NCBI RefSeq assembly: GCF_000211835.1
Contig: NZ_AEGR01000024.1
Coordinates: 21,219-85,218 of the forward strand
Source: Hylemonella gracilis ATCC 19624
GTDB lineage: Bacteria > Pseudomonadota > Gammaproteobacteria > Burkholderiales > Burkholderiaceae_C
Direction of reading: 5' to 3'
DNA length: 64,000 bases
In this document: piece by piece, positions 55,842 to 64,000 of the stretch
How the letters are laid out: the number at the start of each line of letters is the position of its first letter
How positions within the stretch are numbered: the stretch's first letter is position 1
Program-made: the position numbers and the translations under genes
The notes under the pieces: generated by a model
The model's database searches: none
The model's input: the letters and a program-made list of their open reading frames with translations, nothing else
What the model was told of the DNA's origin: nothing

Positions 55842-56933
55842 TCAGAGCGTCAGCCCCAGGAAACGGCGGCGGTAGCCGGTGTCGATCTCGACGTGCGCGG
55901 AGAGGCCGGCACGCAGTTCGGGGGCGGTCCCCGTCCCCGAGGAACGGGCTTGCAAGGATTGCAGCCGGATGCGCACCGGCACGCGCTGGGCGATCTTCAC
56001 CCAGTTCCCGGTTGCGTTTTGCGCGGGGATCACTGAGAACTCAGCGCCCGTGGCCGGGCTCAGGCTGTCCACCGTGCCGGTCCAGACCGCGTCGGGGTAG
56101 GTGTCCACGCGGATGACCACGGGTTGGCCGGCTTGCACATGGGTCAGGTCGGTCTCTGGGAAGTTGGCTTCGATCCACGGCTCGCCGTTGACCACCAAGG
56201 CCATCGCGCTGGCGCCCGGGCTGACGAACTGGCCGGGCTTGGGCGGCTTGTTCACCGTGCCCGGCAGCGAGGCGCGCACTTCCACGCGGGCCAGGTCCAA
56301 CCGGGCCTGGGCCAGGGAGGCCTGAGCCGCCAGGTAGTTCGGGTGCTTCTCGATGGGCGCGGTCAGCGCGTTCTCGCCGCCACCCAAGGTCTCGCCGATG
56401 CGCTTGAGGTCTTCTTCCAGCGTCTGCACCTGCTGTTGCGCGATGGTGGCGGCGTCGCGCGCGTTGTCGTATTGCACGGCGGAGACGAAGTTGCTGGCGA
56501 CCAGATCGGCTTGGCGTTTCTGCTCACGCAGGGCGGACTGGTAGCGCGAGCGCGCCAGCGCGATCTCGGCCTGCTTCTCGCGGTAGCCGGCGCGGGTGGC
56601 GGCCAAGTCGTTGCGAACCTGGGCCAGTTTCGCCTCGGCGCCTGCCACGGCCACTCGGTAGGGCGCGTCGTCCACGCGGAACAGCGGCTGACCCGCGGCA
56701 ACGGTTTCGTTTTCCTGGACCAGCACCTGCTGCACGGTGCCTTGCACTTCGGCGCTCACCGGCACTTTGTCGGCTTTCACGTAGGCGTTGTCGGTTTCCA
56801 CCTTGCGGCCGCCGTGCAGGTAGAGCCCGCCGATGAGCAGCAGGGCCAGGGAGGGCACCGCGATCAGCAAGAGGCGGCGTTGGCGACGGCGCTGGGTGTC
56901 GGGCGTGGAGGGGAGTGAGGTGGAGGTACTCAT
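55842..56933 (-). CDS. emrA: EmrA-type membrane fusion protein
   Basis: This 363-residue HlyD-family adaptor has one N-terminal helix (RLLLIAVPSLALLLIGGLYL), the lipoyl halves VETDNAYVKADKVPVSAEV and RVEVRASLPGTVNKPP, and a coiled-coil hairpin between them. It links the EmrB-type pump to an outer-membrane channel; no TolC-type gene is in the window. It lies between marR and emrB on the same strand. Confidence 0.94.
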   Translation of the reverse strand: MSTSTSLPSTPDTQRRRQRRLLLIAVPSLALLLIGGLYLHGGRKVETDNAYVKADKVPVSAEVQGTVQQVLVQENETVAAGQPLFRVDDAPYRVAVAGAEAKLAQVRNDLAATRAGYREKQAEIALARSRYQSALREQKRQADLVASNFVSAVQYDNARDAATIAQQQVQTLEEDLKRIGETLGGGENALTAPIEKHPNYLAAQASLAQARLDLARVEVRASLPGTVNKPPKPGQFVSPGASAMALVVNGEPWIEANFPETDLTHVQAGQPVVIRVDTYPDAVWTGTVDSLSPATGAEFSVIPAQNATGNWVKIAQRVPVRIRLQSLQARSSGTGTAPELRAGLSAHVEIDTGYRRRFLGLTL

Positions 56934-57006
56934 TGCTGTGAACCTTGAGGAGAGAAAACGGAGGGCAAGGAAAGAAACAGACGATGGAAGAATGGCGCGC
57001 GATGCG

Positions 57007-57435
57007 TCAGCGCTGACCGAGGTTGTCGCGCACGGTGCGCAGCACGTTCATCAGGGTGGCGGCTTGCGCGGCCGGCACGCCTTGCAGCGCCTCGGCATGC
57101 ACACCCGCGGCCGTTTCCGCGATGGTTTCCAGGATCGGCGCGGCCTTGGGCAGCAGATGCAGCTGGTAGGCCCTGCGGTCTTGGGGGTCGGCGCGGCGCT
57201 CCACCCAGCCCGACTGACTGAGCTGATCAATCAGCCGGGCCAGGGTGATGGGCTGGATGTCCAGCAGTTCGGCCAGATCCACTTGGCGGATGCCGGGATG
57301 GCGCTCCACGTTGAGCAGAACCTTGGCTTGCGCCAGGGTCATGGAGGTGCCTTGCAGGCGTTGCGCGTAGATGCGGCGCATCTGGCGCATGATGTCCGCC
57401 AGCAAAAAACCGAGGGTGTCCTGGGAGCGTGCCAT
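57007..57435 (-). CDS. MarR-family regulator of the efflux genes
   Basis: The 142-residue winged-helix protein starts at 57435 (MARSQDTLGFLLADIMRQMR). The ATG at 57471 is rejected because it lies inside a palindrome that looks like the operator. The HTH (VDLAELLDIQPITLARLIDQL) and wing (DPQDRRAYQLHL) are standard. It is first in the marR-emrA-emrB group and probably represses it until a drug-like ligand binds. Confidence 0.92.
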   Translation of the reverse strand: MARSQDTLGFLLADIMRQMRRIYAQRLQGTSMTLAQAKVLLNVERHPGIRQVDLAELLDIQPITLARLIDQLSQSGWVERRADPQDRRAYQLHLLPKAAPILETIAETAAGVHAEALQGVPAAQAATLMNVLRTVRDNLGQR

Positions 57436-57460
57436 GGGGTGGGTCTGCGTCTGCGGATTA

Positions 57461-57481
57461 ATAGTAAGCAATGCTTATTAT
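57461..57481. promoter_or_regulatory. Probable MarR operator of the efflux group
   Basis: ATAGTAAGC-AAT-GCTTATTAT is a near-perfect inverted repeat (8 of 9 bases match), 26 bases before the marR start, in an AT-rich patch that likely holds the -10 region. This is the usual layout for MarR autoregulation. Confidence 0.65.
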
Positions 57482-57640
57482 ATGCCTTGCATGCCATTTT
57501 GCAAGCGAGCTGCTTTCCCCCTGTCGGTGGCGGCAGGCTGTGCCCGGAGCGCGACGTTCTGCCTCGGCGCGAGCCGCTCGCCACGTCAGCGGGTATGACA
57601 AAACCCAGTCGGCGCGGGCGGATGGGTCATACTGCGCCGC

Positions 57641-58720
57641 ATGACCCATCCCCTTGCCTTGAATCTTGCCCTGCAAGGCGGTGGCGCCCACGGCGCCTAC
57701 ACCTGGGGTGTGCTTGACGCCTTGCTCGCCGCGGGAGAGTCCCCGCAGTCCGAGGCCGGCGCGGATGAACCGGGCGCGGGTCTGGTGTTCGAGGGCTTGT
57801 CAGGCAGCAGCGCGGGCGCGGTGAACGCCGTGGTGCTGGCCGATGGCTGGATCAAGGGCGAGGCCGACGGCATCGGGGGCCGCGCGGGCGCGCGCCGGGC
57901 GTTGGCCGATTTCTGGACGGCGCTGGGCCAGAAAATGCCGGCCCACACCGTGGACCCCTTGGGCTTCGGTCTGGTCAGCCCCGGTCAGGGCGCCGTCAGC
58001 CTGGGTTCGGCTGGGCGCCTGCTGGCCAGCTGGGCCAGCCAGTTCTCGCCGGCGCAGATCAACCCCTTCGACCTCAACCCCCTGCGGGACCTGCTGGTCG
58101 CGCATATCGACTTCGAGGCCTTGCGCCGGCAATCGCCCTTCAAGCTCTTCATCGGCGCGACCCAGGTCAACACCGCGCGGTTGCGCGTCTTCCGAGAACA
58201 CGAACTGACTGTGGATGTGATGCTGGCCTCTGCCTGCCTGCCGCGCATCCACCGCACCGTGGTGATCGAGGGCGAGCCCTATTGGGACGGCGGCTACAGC
58301 GCCAATCCGGCGGTTTACCCGCTGTTCCACGCCTGCCGCAGCAGCGATGTGCTGCTGGTGTTGCTCAACCCCCTGCGGCGCAGCCGCATGCCGCAGAGCG
58401 CGGCGGAGATCGAGACCCGCATCGCCGAGCTGGGCTTCAACACCCACTTCATGCGCGAGATGCGCATGTTCGCCGCGCTGCCGTCCTATTCGCTGTTCAA
58501 CACCAAGCTGGAGCGTCGCTTGCGCGCGATGCGCTTTCACATGATCGGGGGCAGCGAGCTGGAAAGCCTGGCCCGCAGTGAAAGCAAGATGCTGCCGTAT
58601 GCCCCTTTTCTGCAGTACCTGCACGCGCAGGGCCGCGAGCATGCGCAGGACTGGCTGCGCGACAACGCCGTCCATGTCGGACGGCGTTCCAGCATCGACG
58701 TGCAGGCCTTGTTCGCCTGA
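57641..58720 (+). CDS. Patatin-like phospholipase (RssA type)
   Basis: This 359-residue protein has the patatin oxyanion motif GGGAHGAYTWG near residues 12-22, the nucleophile Ser in GLSGSSAGAVNA and the catalytic Asp in DGGYSANPA. It has no signal peptide and should act as a cytoplasmic or membrane-associated lipid acyl hydrolase. It is divergent from marR and convergent with fahA, and appears to stand alone. Confidence 0.93.
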   Translation: MTHPLALNLALQGGGAHGAYTWGVLDALLAAGESPQSEAGADEPGAGLVFEGLSGSSAGAVNAVVLADGWIKGEADGIGGRAGARRALADFWTALGQKMPAHTVDPLGFGLVSPGQGAVSLGSAGRLLASWASQFSPAQINPFDLNPLRDLLVAHIDFEALRRQSPFKLFIGATQVNTARLRVFREHELTVDVMLASACLPRIHRTVVIEGEPYWDGGYSANPAVYPLFHACRSSDVLLVLLNPLRRSRMPQSAAEIETRIAELGFNTHFMREMRMFAALPSYSLFNTKLERRLRAMRFHMIGGSELESLARSESKMLPYAPFLQYLHAQGREHAQDWLRDNAVHVGRRSSIDVQALFA

Positions 58721-58765
58721 GCACGGCGCATACCCAGATCCGATTCGTCGCTGCTTGCTCTGGCC

Positions 58766-60169
58766 TTAGCCTTTCGCGGGCAGCACCGTGCCCGTGCAAT
58801 CCCCGAAGCCAATGCGCACCGCGCCGGCTTTCTCACAATGGCCGCGCAGCGTCACTCGGTCACCGTCGTGCAGGAAGGTGCGCTGCTCGCCATCGGGCAG
58901 GCTCAGCGGCTGCTTGCCACCGCGGGTCAGCTCCAGCAACGCGCCCGCTTCCTCGAGGGTGGGGCCGGACAGGGTGCCGCTGCCGAACAGATCGCCCGGC
59001 TGTAGATTGCAGCCGCCGACGGTGTGGTGGGTGACCAGCTGCGCCAGCGTCCAGTAGGCATGCCGATAGCTGGTGCGCACGATGCGGTGCGCGGCTTGAC
59101 CGGCCTGGCGCATGCGGCTGGTCTGGATCAGCACTTCGAGCTGGATGTCGAAGGCCCCGCCCTCGCGATTGGCCGCGCTGTCCAGGTAGGGCAGGGGTTG
59201 GGGGTCTCCGTCCGGGCGCGTGAACGCTGTGCGGTACGGGGCGAGCGCTTCCAGCGTCACGATCCAAGGCGAGATCGTGGTCGCGAAGTTCTTGGAGAGC
59301 ATCGGTCCGAGCGGCTGGTATTCCCAGGCCTGGATGTCGCGGGCCGACCAATCGTTGAGCAGGCACAGGCCAAACACATGGTCCTCGGCTTCGACCAGCG
59401 GCACCGGCTCGCCCAGTGGATTACCTTGGCCGATGAAGATGCCCAGTTCCAGTTCGATGTCCAGCCGCTGCGTGGGTGCGAGCGTCGGCGCCGTGGTGGC
59501 GGGGTCGGCGCCGGGCGCCATCAACTGGCCCTTGGGCCGATGGAACTGCTGGCCTGACACGCCGATGCTGCTGCTGCGTCCGTGGTAGCCAATCGGCACC
59601 CATTTGTAGTTGGGCAGCAGCGGGTTGTCGGGCCGGAAGAGCCGGCCCACGTTGGTGGCGTGGTGGACCGAGGTATAGAAATCGGTGTAGTCGCCGATGC
59701 GCGCCGGCAAGGCGTATTCCACCTCGGCCTGGGGCGTCAGGTGGGCTTGCAGCACGGCTTGCACCGCGTGCGAGGCCTCGGCGCGCAGCCCCCGCGAGAG
59801 GGCCAGCCGCAGACCAGACCAGGCCGCGGGACCCAGCGCCATCAGCGCGTTGAGTGCGGCATCTTCACGGCAGAGCGTGAGCGCCGCGGCCAGGCTGGCG
59901 TCCAGCTTTAGCGCCTGATGGACCGCATGCGGCGCCAGGTCCAACACCTGGTCGCCGATGGCGACGCCGGCGCGGAACCGCTCGTCCGTGTGGCTGCGCC
60001 GGAAGATGGCGTAAGGCAGGTTCTGGATGGGAAAGTCGCTCACCGTGGCGGCTTGGGCCGCGACCGCGTCGCTGGCCGCGATCGCGGCACGGGGGTTCGC
60101 GGACACCACCCAACTGCGCAGTGCCGGGTCGTGGGTTTCGTTGAGACGGAAAGGGCGTGTCGTGGTCAT
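58766..60169 (-). CDS. fahA: Fumarylacetoacetase
   Basis: FahA hydrolyses fumarylacetoacetate to fumarate and acetoacetate, the last step of homogentisate (Tyr/Phe) breakdown. The 467-residue protein shows IGDYTDFYTSVHHATNVG, YKWVPIGYHGRSSS, the metal-binding ELELGIF, NDWSARDIQAWEY and LSKNFATTISPW. It is about 30 residues longer than usual at the N-terminus. It is last in the Bug-MarR-VOC-fahA operon; homogentisate dioxygenase is not in the window. Confidence 0.96.
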   Translation of the reverse strand: MTTTRPFRLNETHDPALRSWVVSANPRAAIAASDAVAAQAATVSDFPIQNLPYAIFRRSHTDERFRAGVAIGDQVLDLAPHAVHQALKLDASLAAALTLCREDAALNALMALGPAAWSGLRLALSRGLRAEASHAVQAVLQAHLTPQAEVEYALPARIGDYTDFYTSVHHATNVGRLFRPDNPLLPNYKWVPIGYHGRSSSIGVSGQQFHRPKGQLMAPGADPATTAPTLAPTQRLDIELELGIFIGQGNPLGEPVPLVEAEDHVFGLCLLNDWSARDIQAWEYQPLGPMLSKNFATTISPWIVTLEALAPYRTAFTRPDGDPQPLPYLDSAANREGGAFDIQLEVLIQTSRMRQAGQAAHRIVRTSYRHAYWTLAQLVTHHTVGGCNLQPGDLFGSGTLSGPTLEEAGALLELTRGGKQPLSLPDGEQRTFLHDGDRVTLRGHCEKAGAVRIGFGDCTGTVLPAKG

Positions 60170-60218
60170 GGAAGAGGGAACGGGGCAGGGGGAAGGTGGG
60201 TGGGGCGCTGTGGTCGGA

Positions 60219-60761
60219 TCACTTCGCGTCGGCCAGTTCCAGCGAATGCATCCAAGCCGCGTGCTTGGGCGCGCGCTTGGTCTGGGCCCACTCGTTGAGC
60301 ATGTCCCACTTGACCTCGGCCGCGCGCCGATTCAACTCGGGCGTGCTGGTGTCCACGGCCAGTTCAAGGCGGTGGCCATTGGGGTCGAAGAAATAGATGG
60401 ACTTGAACAGGGTGTGGTCGGTGACGCCCACCACCTCGATGCCATCGGCCTGCAGGCGGGCCTTCACGTCTTCCAGGGTGTCCAGGCTGTCCACCTCGAA
60501 GGCGATGTGCTGCACCCAGGCAGGCGTGTTTTCGTCGCGGCCCATCTCGGGCTGCGTGGGCAGTTCGAAGAAGGCAAGCACGTTGCCACCGCCTGCGTCG
60601 AGGAAGATGTGCATGTAGGGGTCATGCGCTTTGGTGGAGGGAACATAGTCCTCGGCGAAGGCGAGTTGGAAGTCCATGTTGAGGTACTTCTGGTACCACT
60701 CCACGGTCTGCTTGGCGTCCTTGCAGCGGTAGGCGACGTGGTGGATCTTGGATATCTTCAT
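60219..60761 (-). CDS. VOC-family (glyoxalase/dioxygenase fold) protein
   Basis: This 180-residue protein has the paired beta-alpha-beta modules of the vicinal oxygen chelate family: KISKIHHVAYRCKDA with a metal His, and a second half with VQHIAFEV, YFFDPNGHRLELAV and a metal Glu. Its neighbours (MarR, fahA) suggest a role in aromatic acid breakdown, as dioxygenase, isomerase or glyoxalase; the reaction cannot be set from sequence alone. Confidence 0.88.
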   Translation of the reverse strand: MKISKIHHVAYRCKDAKQTVEWYQKYLNMDFQLAFAEDYVPSTKAHDPYMHIFLDAGGGNVLAFFELPTQPEMGRDENTPAWVQHIAFEVDSLDTLEDVKARLQADGIEVVGVTDHTLFKSIYFFDPNGHRLELAVDTSTPELNRRAAEVKWDMLNEWAQTKRAPKHAAWMHSLELADAK

Positions 60762-60821
60762 GAGGAGCTCCTCGTGGCATGGGAAGAGTGAAGGGCGATG
60801 GGCGGACCGGTCGGGCGTGGC

Positions 60822-61340
60822 TCAGAGCGCGGATGTGGCGTCTTCGTCCTCGGGCTCGCTGGCGTCCGCGGCGCCATGGGCCAGCGCCAACCCATGGTTG
60901 TGCGCGACCAGGCGATCGAGCAGAGCACTCAGCTGGGTTTGCTCAGTCGGCGTGAGACAGCCGACGATTTCCGCGTTGCGTTCGTGCACCAATTGCATGG
61001 CACGCGCGCAGGCCTTGCGGCCCGCCGCGGTCAGCGTCAGCGTGACGCCTCGTCCGTCTTGTTGACTGTCGCGCTTGCTGACCAGACCCAATGTCACCAA
61101 GGCCTGCGCGGCACGGCTGGCCTGGCTTTTGTTCAGGTTGGCGTAGCGCGCCAGGTCCTTGACCGACAGGGACTCGAAACGGCCGATGGCGGTCAGACAG
61201 CGGCCATCGCTCAGACTGAGCCCGACCGCCCCTGGATAGCGCTGCTGGGTCTCCAAATCACTCACCTTCTGCAGCAGATGCAGCCGGTAGGTGAAGGTGC
61301 GTTCCAGCGGGGTGGGGTCGGGGGTCTGAGTCACGCTCAC
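60822..61340 (-). CDS. MarR-family regulator of the VOC-fahA operon
   Basis: The 172-residue protein starts at GTG 61340, overlapping the Bug gene stop (GTGA); a second GTG at 61334 is possible. It shows the MarR core (LSVKDLARYANLNKSQASRAA, then SKRDSQQDGRGVTLTLT) and an acidic C-terminus. Placed inside the operon, it probably controls it through the palindrome at 62423-62442. Confidence 0.91.
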   Translation of the reverse strand: MSVTQTPDPTPLERTFTYRLHLLQKVSDLETQQRYPGAVGLSLSDGRCLTAIGRFESLSVKDLARYANLNKSQASRAAQALVTLGLVSKRDSQQDGRGVTLTLTAAGRKACARAMQLVHERNAEIVGCLTPTEQTQLSALLDRLVAHNHGLALAHGAADASEPEDEDATSAL

Positions 61341-62362
61341 TCCACCGTGATGTTGGCGGCCTTGATCACCGGGCCCCACTTGGCGCGCTCGGCCGCGGCG
61401 TAGGCGGCCATTTCCTCGGGCGTGCTCTGGATGGCTTCCAGGCCCAGCGCGATCAGGCGGGCCTTGACGTTGTCGTCGTTGAAGGCGTCGTGCAGGGCTT
61501 TATGCAACTTGGCCACCACGGGCGCGGGCGTGCCAGCGGGCACGACCACGCCCTGCCACGCATAGGCTTCAAAGCCTTTCAAGCCTTGTTCGTTCAGCGT
61601 GGGCACGGTGTTGAAGCCGCGCACGCGGCGGTCGCTGGCCACGCCGATCGGCTTGAGCTTGCCGCTCTCCAGGAAAGCCTTGCCCGCGGCGGTGTCCACG
61701 AACATGAAGGGAATCTGGCCGCCGACCACGTCCTGAATGGCGGGCGCCGCGCCGCGGTAGGGCACGTGCGTGAGCGTGAGCTGCGTCTGCTGAGCGAAGA
61801 GCGCGGTGGCCAAGTGGTGCGGGCTGCCCGCGCCCGGTGAGCCGTAGTTGGCGCCGTTGGGGCCGGACTGCTGGGCCTTGGCCCAGGCGGTGAATTCCTT
61901 CAGGTCCTTGGCGGGCACCTGCGGGTTGACGGCCAGGATCAGCGGAAAGCGCACCGTCAGGCCGATGGGCGCGAAGCTCTTCTCGGCGTCGTAGGGCAGC
62001 TTGCGATAGAGGAAGGGGTTGGCCGCCAGCGTGGCCGTGTCGGCCGACAGCAGGGTGTAGCCGTCCGCCTTGGCTTCGGCAACGTAGGCCGCGCCGATGC
62101 TGGTGGCCGCGCCCGGCTTGTTGTTGATGACGATGGGTTGACCCAGCGTGCGGCTCATGGATTCGGCAAGGGTGCGGGCCAGCACGTCGGTGCCGCCGCC
62201 GGCCGGGTAGGGCACGACCCACTCGATGGGCTTGCTGGGGTAACTCTGGGCCGAGGCGGAGCCGGCGGCCAGCAGGCCGGCGGACATCAGCGTGGTGGCC
62301 AGGCCGGCCGTGAACAAGCGACGGGCGGTGTTGCAAACCGCGGGCGTACTGGGATGGGGCAT
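61337..62362 (-). CDS. Bug-family periplasmic solute receptor
   Basis: This 341-residue protein has a signal peptide (LFTAGLATTLMSAGLLAAGSASA-QS) and the Bug features PIEWVVPYPAGGGTDVLARTLA, NNKPGAATSIGAAYVA and HHLATALFAQQTQLTLTHVPYRG. It is the first gene of the operon with MarR, VOC protein and FahA, so its ligand is probably an aromatic or organic acid fed to that pathway. No TctAB membrane genes are adjacent. Confidence 0.94.
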   Translation of the reverse strand: MPHPSTPAVCNTARRLFTAGLATTLMSAGLLAAGSASAQSYPSKPIEWVVPYPAGGGTDVLARTLAESMSRTLGQPIVINNKPGAATSIGAAYVAEAKADGYTLLSADTATLAANPFLYRKLPYDAEKSFAPIGLTVRFPLILAVNPQVPAKDLKEFTAWAKAQQSGPNGANYGSPGAGSPHHLATALFAQQTQLTLTHVPYRGAAPAIQDVVGGQIPFMFVDTAAGKAFLESGKLKPIGVASDRRVRGFNTVPTLNEQGLKGFEAYAWQGVVVPAGTPAPVVAKLHKALHDAFNDDNVKARLIALGLEAIQSTPEEMAAYAAAERAKWGPVIKAANITVE

Positions 62363-62681
62363 GGTCTTGTCTCCTGATCTGGTTGAAGCCGTGTGTTCCG
62401 GCCGATGAACTGTAGCGCCGTTATGGTTGCGCGTGCAACCATCTGGAGCGCCCATCAGCTAGGGGTTTGCCCGGGCGGAAGGTCTGTCGGTGCACATGTG
62501 TTTGTGTGTTGTCCCCCGCGCGGCAGCGGACGGGTCGAGGCCTGGGCGTCCGACCAGGAACACCGGGTGCCGGGGGCTCGGTGCGTACGCCGTCCGGCGT
62601 ATTCCTGCACGAGGCCACCTTTTTTACATTGGCCTTGCTTTCTTCCCACCCACCTTCCCTCATCGAACGGAGTCCTCCCCC
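62363..62681. other. Divergent spacer between the Bug operon and urtA
   Basis: This 319-base spacer must hold promoters for both the minus-strand Bug operon and urtA. It contains the perfect palindrome at 62423-62442 and an AT-rich tract (CCTTTTTTACATTGG) about 50 bases before urtA. No gene and no convincing sigma-54 promoter were found. Confidence 0.55.
62423..62442. promoter_or_regulatory. Perfect palindromic MarR-type operator
   Basis: ATGGTTGC-GCGT-GCAACCAT is a perfect 8-base inverted repeat about 60 bases before the Bug gene start. The GGTTGC/GCAACC core is of the kind bound by MarR regulators of aromatic acid pathways, and a MarR gene is the second gene of this operon. Confidence 0.7.
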
Positions 62682-63968
62682 ATGAAATCCCAACGTCGTT
62701 ACACGCTCAAGGCGCTGGCCGCGGCCACCGCCGTGTCCACCTTCGGCCTGACGGGCCTGTCCGCCCAAGCCGCCGACACCATCAAGGTGGGCGTGCTGCA
62801 CAGCCTGTCCGGCACCATGGCCATTTCCGAGACGGTGTTGAAAGACACCGTGCTGATGGCCATCGACGAAATCAATGCCAAGGGCGGCGTGCTGGGCAAG
62901 AAACTCGAGCCCGTGATCGTCGACCCGGCCTCCAACTGGCCCCTGTTCGCCGAGAAGACCAAGCAGCTGCTGACGCAAGACAAGGTGGCTGTGATCTTCG
63001 GCTGCTGGACGTCGGTGTCGCGCAAGTCGGTGCTGCCGGTCGTGGAAGAACTCAACGGCCTGCTGTTCTACCCCGTGCAGTACGAGGGTGAAGAGCTGTC
63101 CAAGAACGTGTTCTACACGGGCGCCGCACCGAACCAGCAGGCCATTCCCGCCGTGGAATACCTGATGAGCAAGGACGGCGGTTCCGCCAAGCGCTTCGTG
63201 CTGTTGGGCACGGACTACGTGTACCCGCGCACGACGAACAAGATCCTGCGTTCCTTCCTGCACAGCAAGGGCATCAAGGACGAAGACATCATGGAGGAGT
63301 ACACGCCCTTTGGCCACTCCGACTACCAGACCATCATCGCCAACATCAAGAAGTTCGCCTCCGCTGGCAAGAAGACGGCCGTGGTCTCGACCATCAACGG
63401 CGACTCCAACGTGCCCTTCTACAAGGAACTGGGCAATGCGGGCTTGAAGGCCACCGACGTGCCGGTCGTTGCATTCTCGGTCGGCGAGGAAGAGCTGCGT
63501 GGCGTGGACACCAAGCCCCTGGTTGGCCACCTGGCCGCCTGGAACTACTTCATGAGCATCAAGAGCCCGGCCAACACCGAGTTCACCAAGAAGTGGGCCA
63601 CCTACGCCAAGGCCAAGGCCATCCCCGGCCACAAGGACAAGCCGCTGACCAATGACCCGATGGAAGCCACCTACATCGGCATCAACATGTGGAAGCAGGC
63701 CGTCGAGAAGGCCAAGACCACGGATGTGGACGCGGTGATCAAGGCGATGGCCGGCCAGACCTTCAAGGCACCGTCGGGCATCACGTCCAAGATGGACGAG
63801 AAGAACCACCACCTGCACAAGAGCGTGTTCATCGGCGAAGTCAAGGCCGATGGCCAGTTCAACGTGGTGTGGAAGACCCCGGGTCCGGTCAAGGCCCAAC
63901 CCTGGAGCCCCTACATCCCCGAGAACAAGGGCAAGAAGGACGAGCCGGACGGCAAGACAAAAATGTAA
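62682..63968 (+). CDS. urtA: Urea ABC transporter substrate-binding protein
   Basis: UrtA captures urea in the periplasm for the high-affinity UrtABCDE importer. The start is ATG 62682 after CGGAGTCC; upstream in-frame codons are noncoding spacer. The 428-residue protein has a Tat-like signal (SQRRYTLKALAAATAVSTFG, cut near AQA-AD) and the UrtA segments IKVGVLHSLSGTMAISE, GCWTSVSRKSVLPV, FYPVQYEGEE and GDSNVPFYKEL. The rest of the urt operon should lie beyond the right edge. Confidence 0.96.
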   Translation: MKSQRRYTLKALAAATAVSTFGLTGLSAQAADTIKVGVLHSLSGTMAISETVLKDTVLMAIDEINAKGGVLGKKLEPVIVDPASNWPLFAEKTKQLLTQDKVAVIFGCWTSVSRKSVLPVVEELNGLLFYPVQYEGEELSKNVFYTGAAPNQQAIPAVEYLMSKDGGSAKRFVLLGTDYVYPRTTNKILRSFLHSKGIKDEDIMEEYTPFGHSDYQTIIANIKKFASAGKKTAVVSTINGDSNVPFYKELGNAGLKATDVPVVAFSVGEEELRGVDTKPLVGHLAAWNYFMSIKSPANTEFTKKWATYAKAKAIPGHKDKPLTNDPMEATYIGINMWKQAVEKAKTTDVDAVIKAMAGQTFKAPSGITSKMDEKNHHLHKSVFIGEVKADGQFNVVWKTPGPVKAQPWSPYIPENKGKKDEPDGKTKM

Positions 63969-64000
63969 TCCCCCCCGAGTCGGCCCTGGCGGGCCGCCCC

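Noticed and set aside
62558..62575. Sigma-54-like GG-N10-GC upstream of urtA
   Set aside because: Only the two dinucleotides match; the rest of the -24 and -12 elements does not.

Overview
The window is high-GC chromosomal DNA from a betaproteobacterium of the order Burkholderiales, most like Comamonadaceae. The evidence is the housekeeping gene order (nadC-nadA-coaD-ferredoxin; ispE-tRNA-Gln-prs-rplY-pth), the HrcA and RapZ types, and several Bug-type solute receptors. No phage, insertion sequence or CRISPR array was seen.

Left part (1-17.8 kb) is conserved core: the 3' end of gpsA, NAD synthesis (nadC, nadA) with nadK further on, CoA synthesis (coaD), a ferredoxin, then on the minus strand ispE, tRNA-Gln, prs, rplY and pth. 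A secreted TPR protein, DNA repair genes (mutM, mutY, recN), rapZ, hrcA, a CAU tRNA and a GAF-GGDEF cyclase follow.

18.1-21.8 kb is an iron uptake group: a TonB-dependent siderophore receptor behind a possible Fur site, a PepSY membrane protein and a small membrane protein. 21.8-26.5 kb encodes a giant sensor that fuses an NCS1-type nucleobase permease to a hybrid histidine kinase, with its overlapping LuxR-type response regulator. AMP nucleosidase (amn) lies next. 28.7-35.9 kb is a LysR-linked hydantoinase/oxoprolinase operon (FAH-family enzyme, HyuA, HyuB, an unknown 137-residue protein, a Bug receptor). A chemoreceptor follows at 36.0-37.9 kb.

38.3-54.1 kb is the most interesting region. 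It encodes nearly all of the lower cyanuric acid/biuret pathway (AtzF, AtzG, AtzE, AtzH and a BiuH-like cysteine hydrolase) but no visible cyanuric acid hydrolase (AtzD). The genes sit in two plus-strand operons, each with its own ABC importer: a taurine/nitrate-type importer behind atzF, and a BMP/nucleoside-type importer ahead of atzG-atzE-atzH. Between them a minus-strand operon encodes a RutB-like cysteine hydrolase, another amidase and a TetR regulator. Both plus-strand operons start with sigma-54 promoter sequences, one a perfect match. I infer a nitrogen-limitation system that imports nucleosides, nucleobases or ureides and ends at allophanate, which AtzF breaks down to ammonia and CO2.

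54.2-64.0 kb holds an EmrAB-type efflux pair with a MarR regulator, a patatin-like protein, a Bug-MarR-VOC-fahA operon behind a perfect MarR-type palindrome, and urtA, the first gene of a urea ABC importer that runs off the right edge. Urea, allophanate, hydantoin and nucleoside functions in one stretch point to a nitrogen-scavenging region. All calls come from reading the sequence and from memory of families; no search was run.
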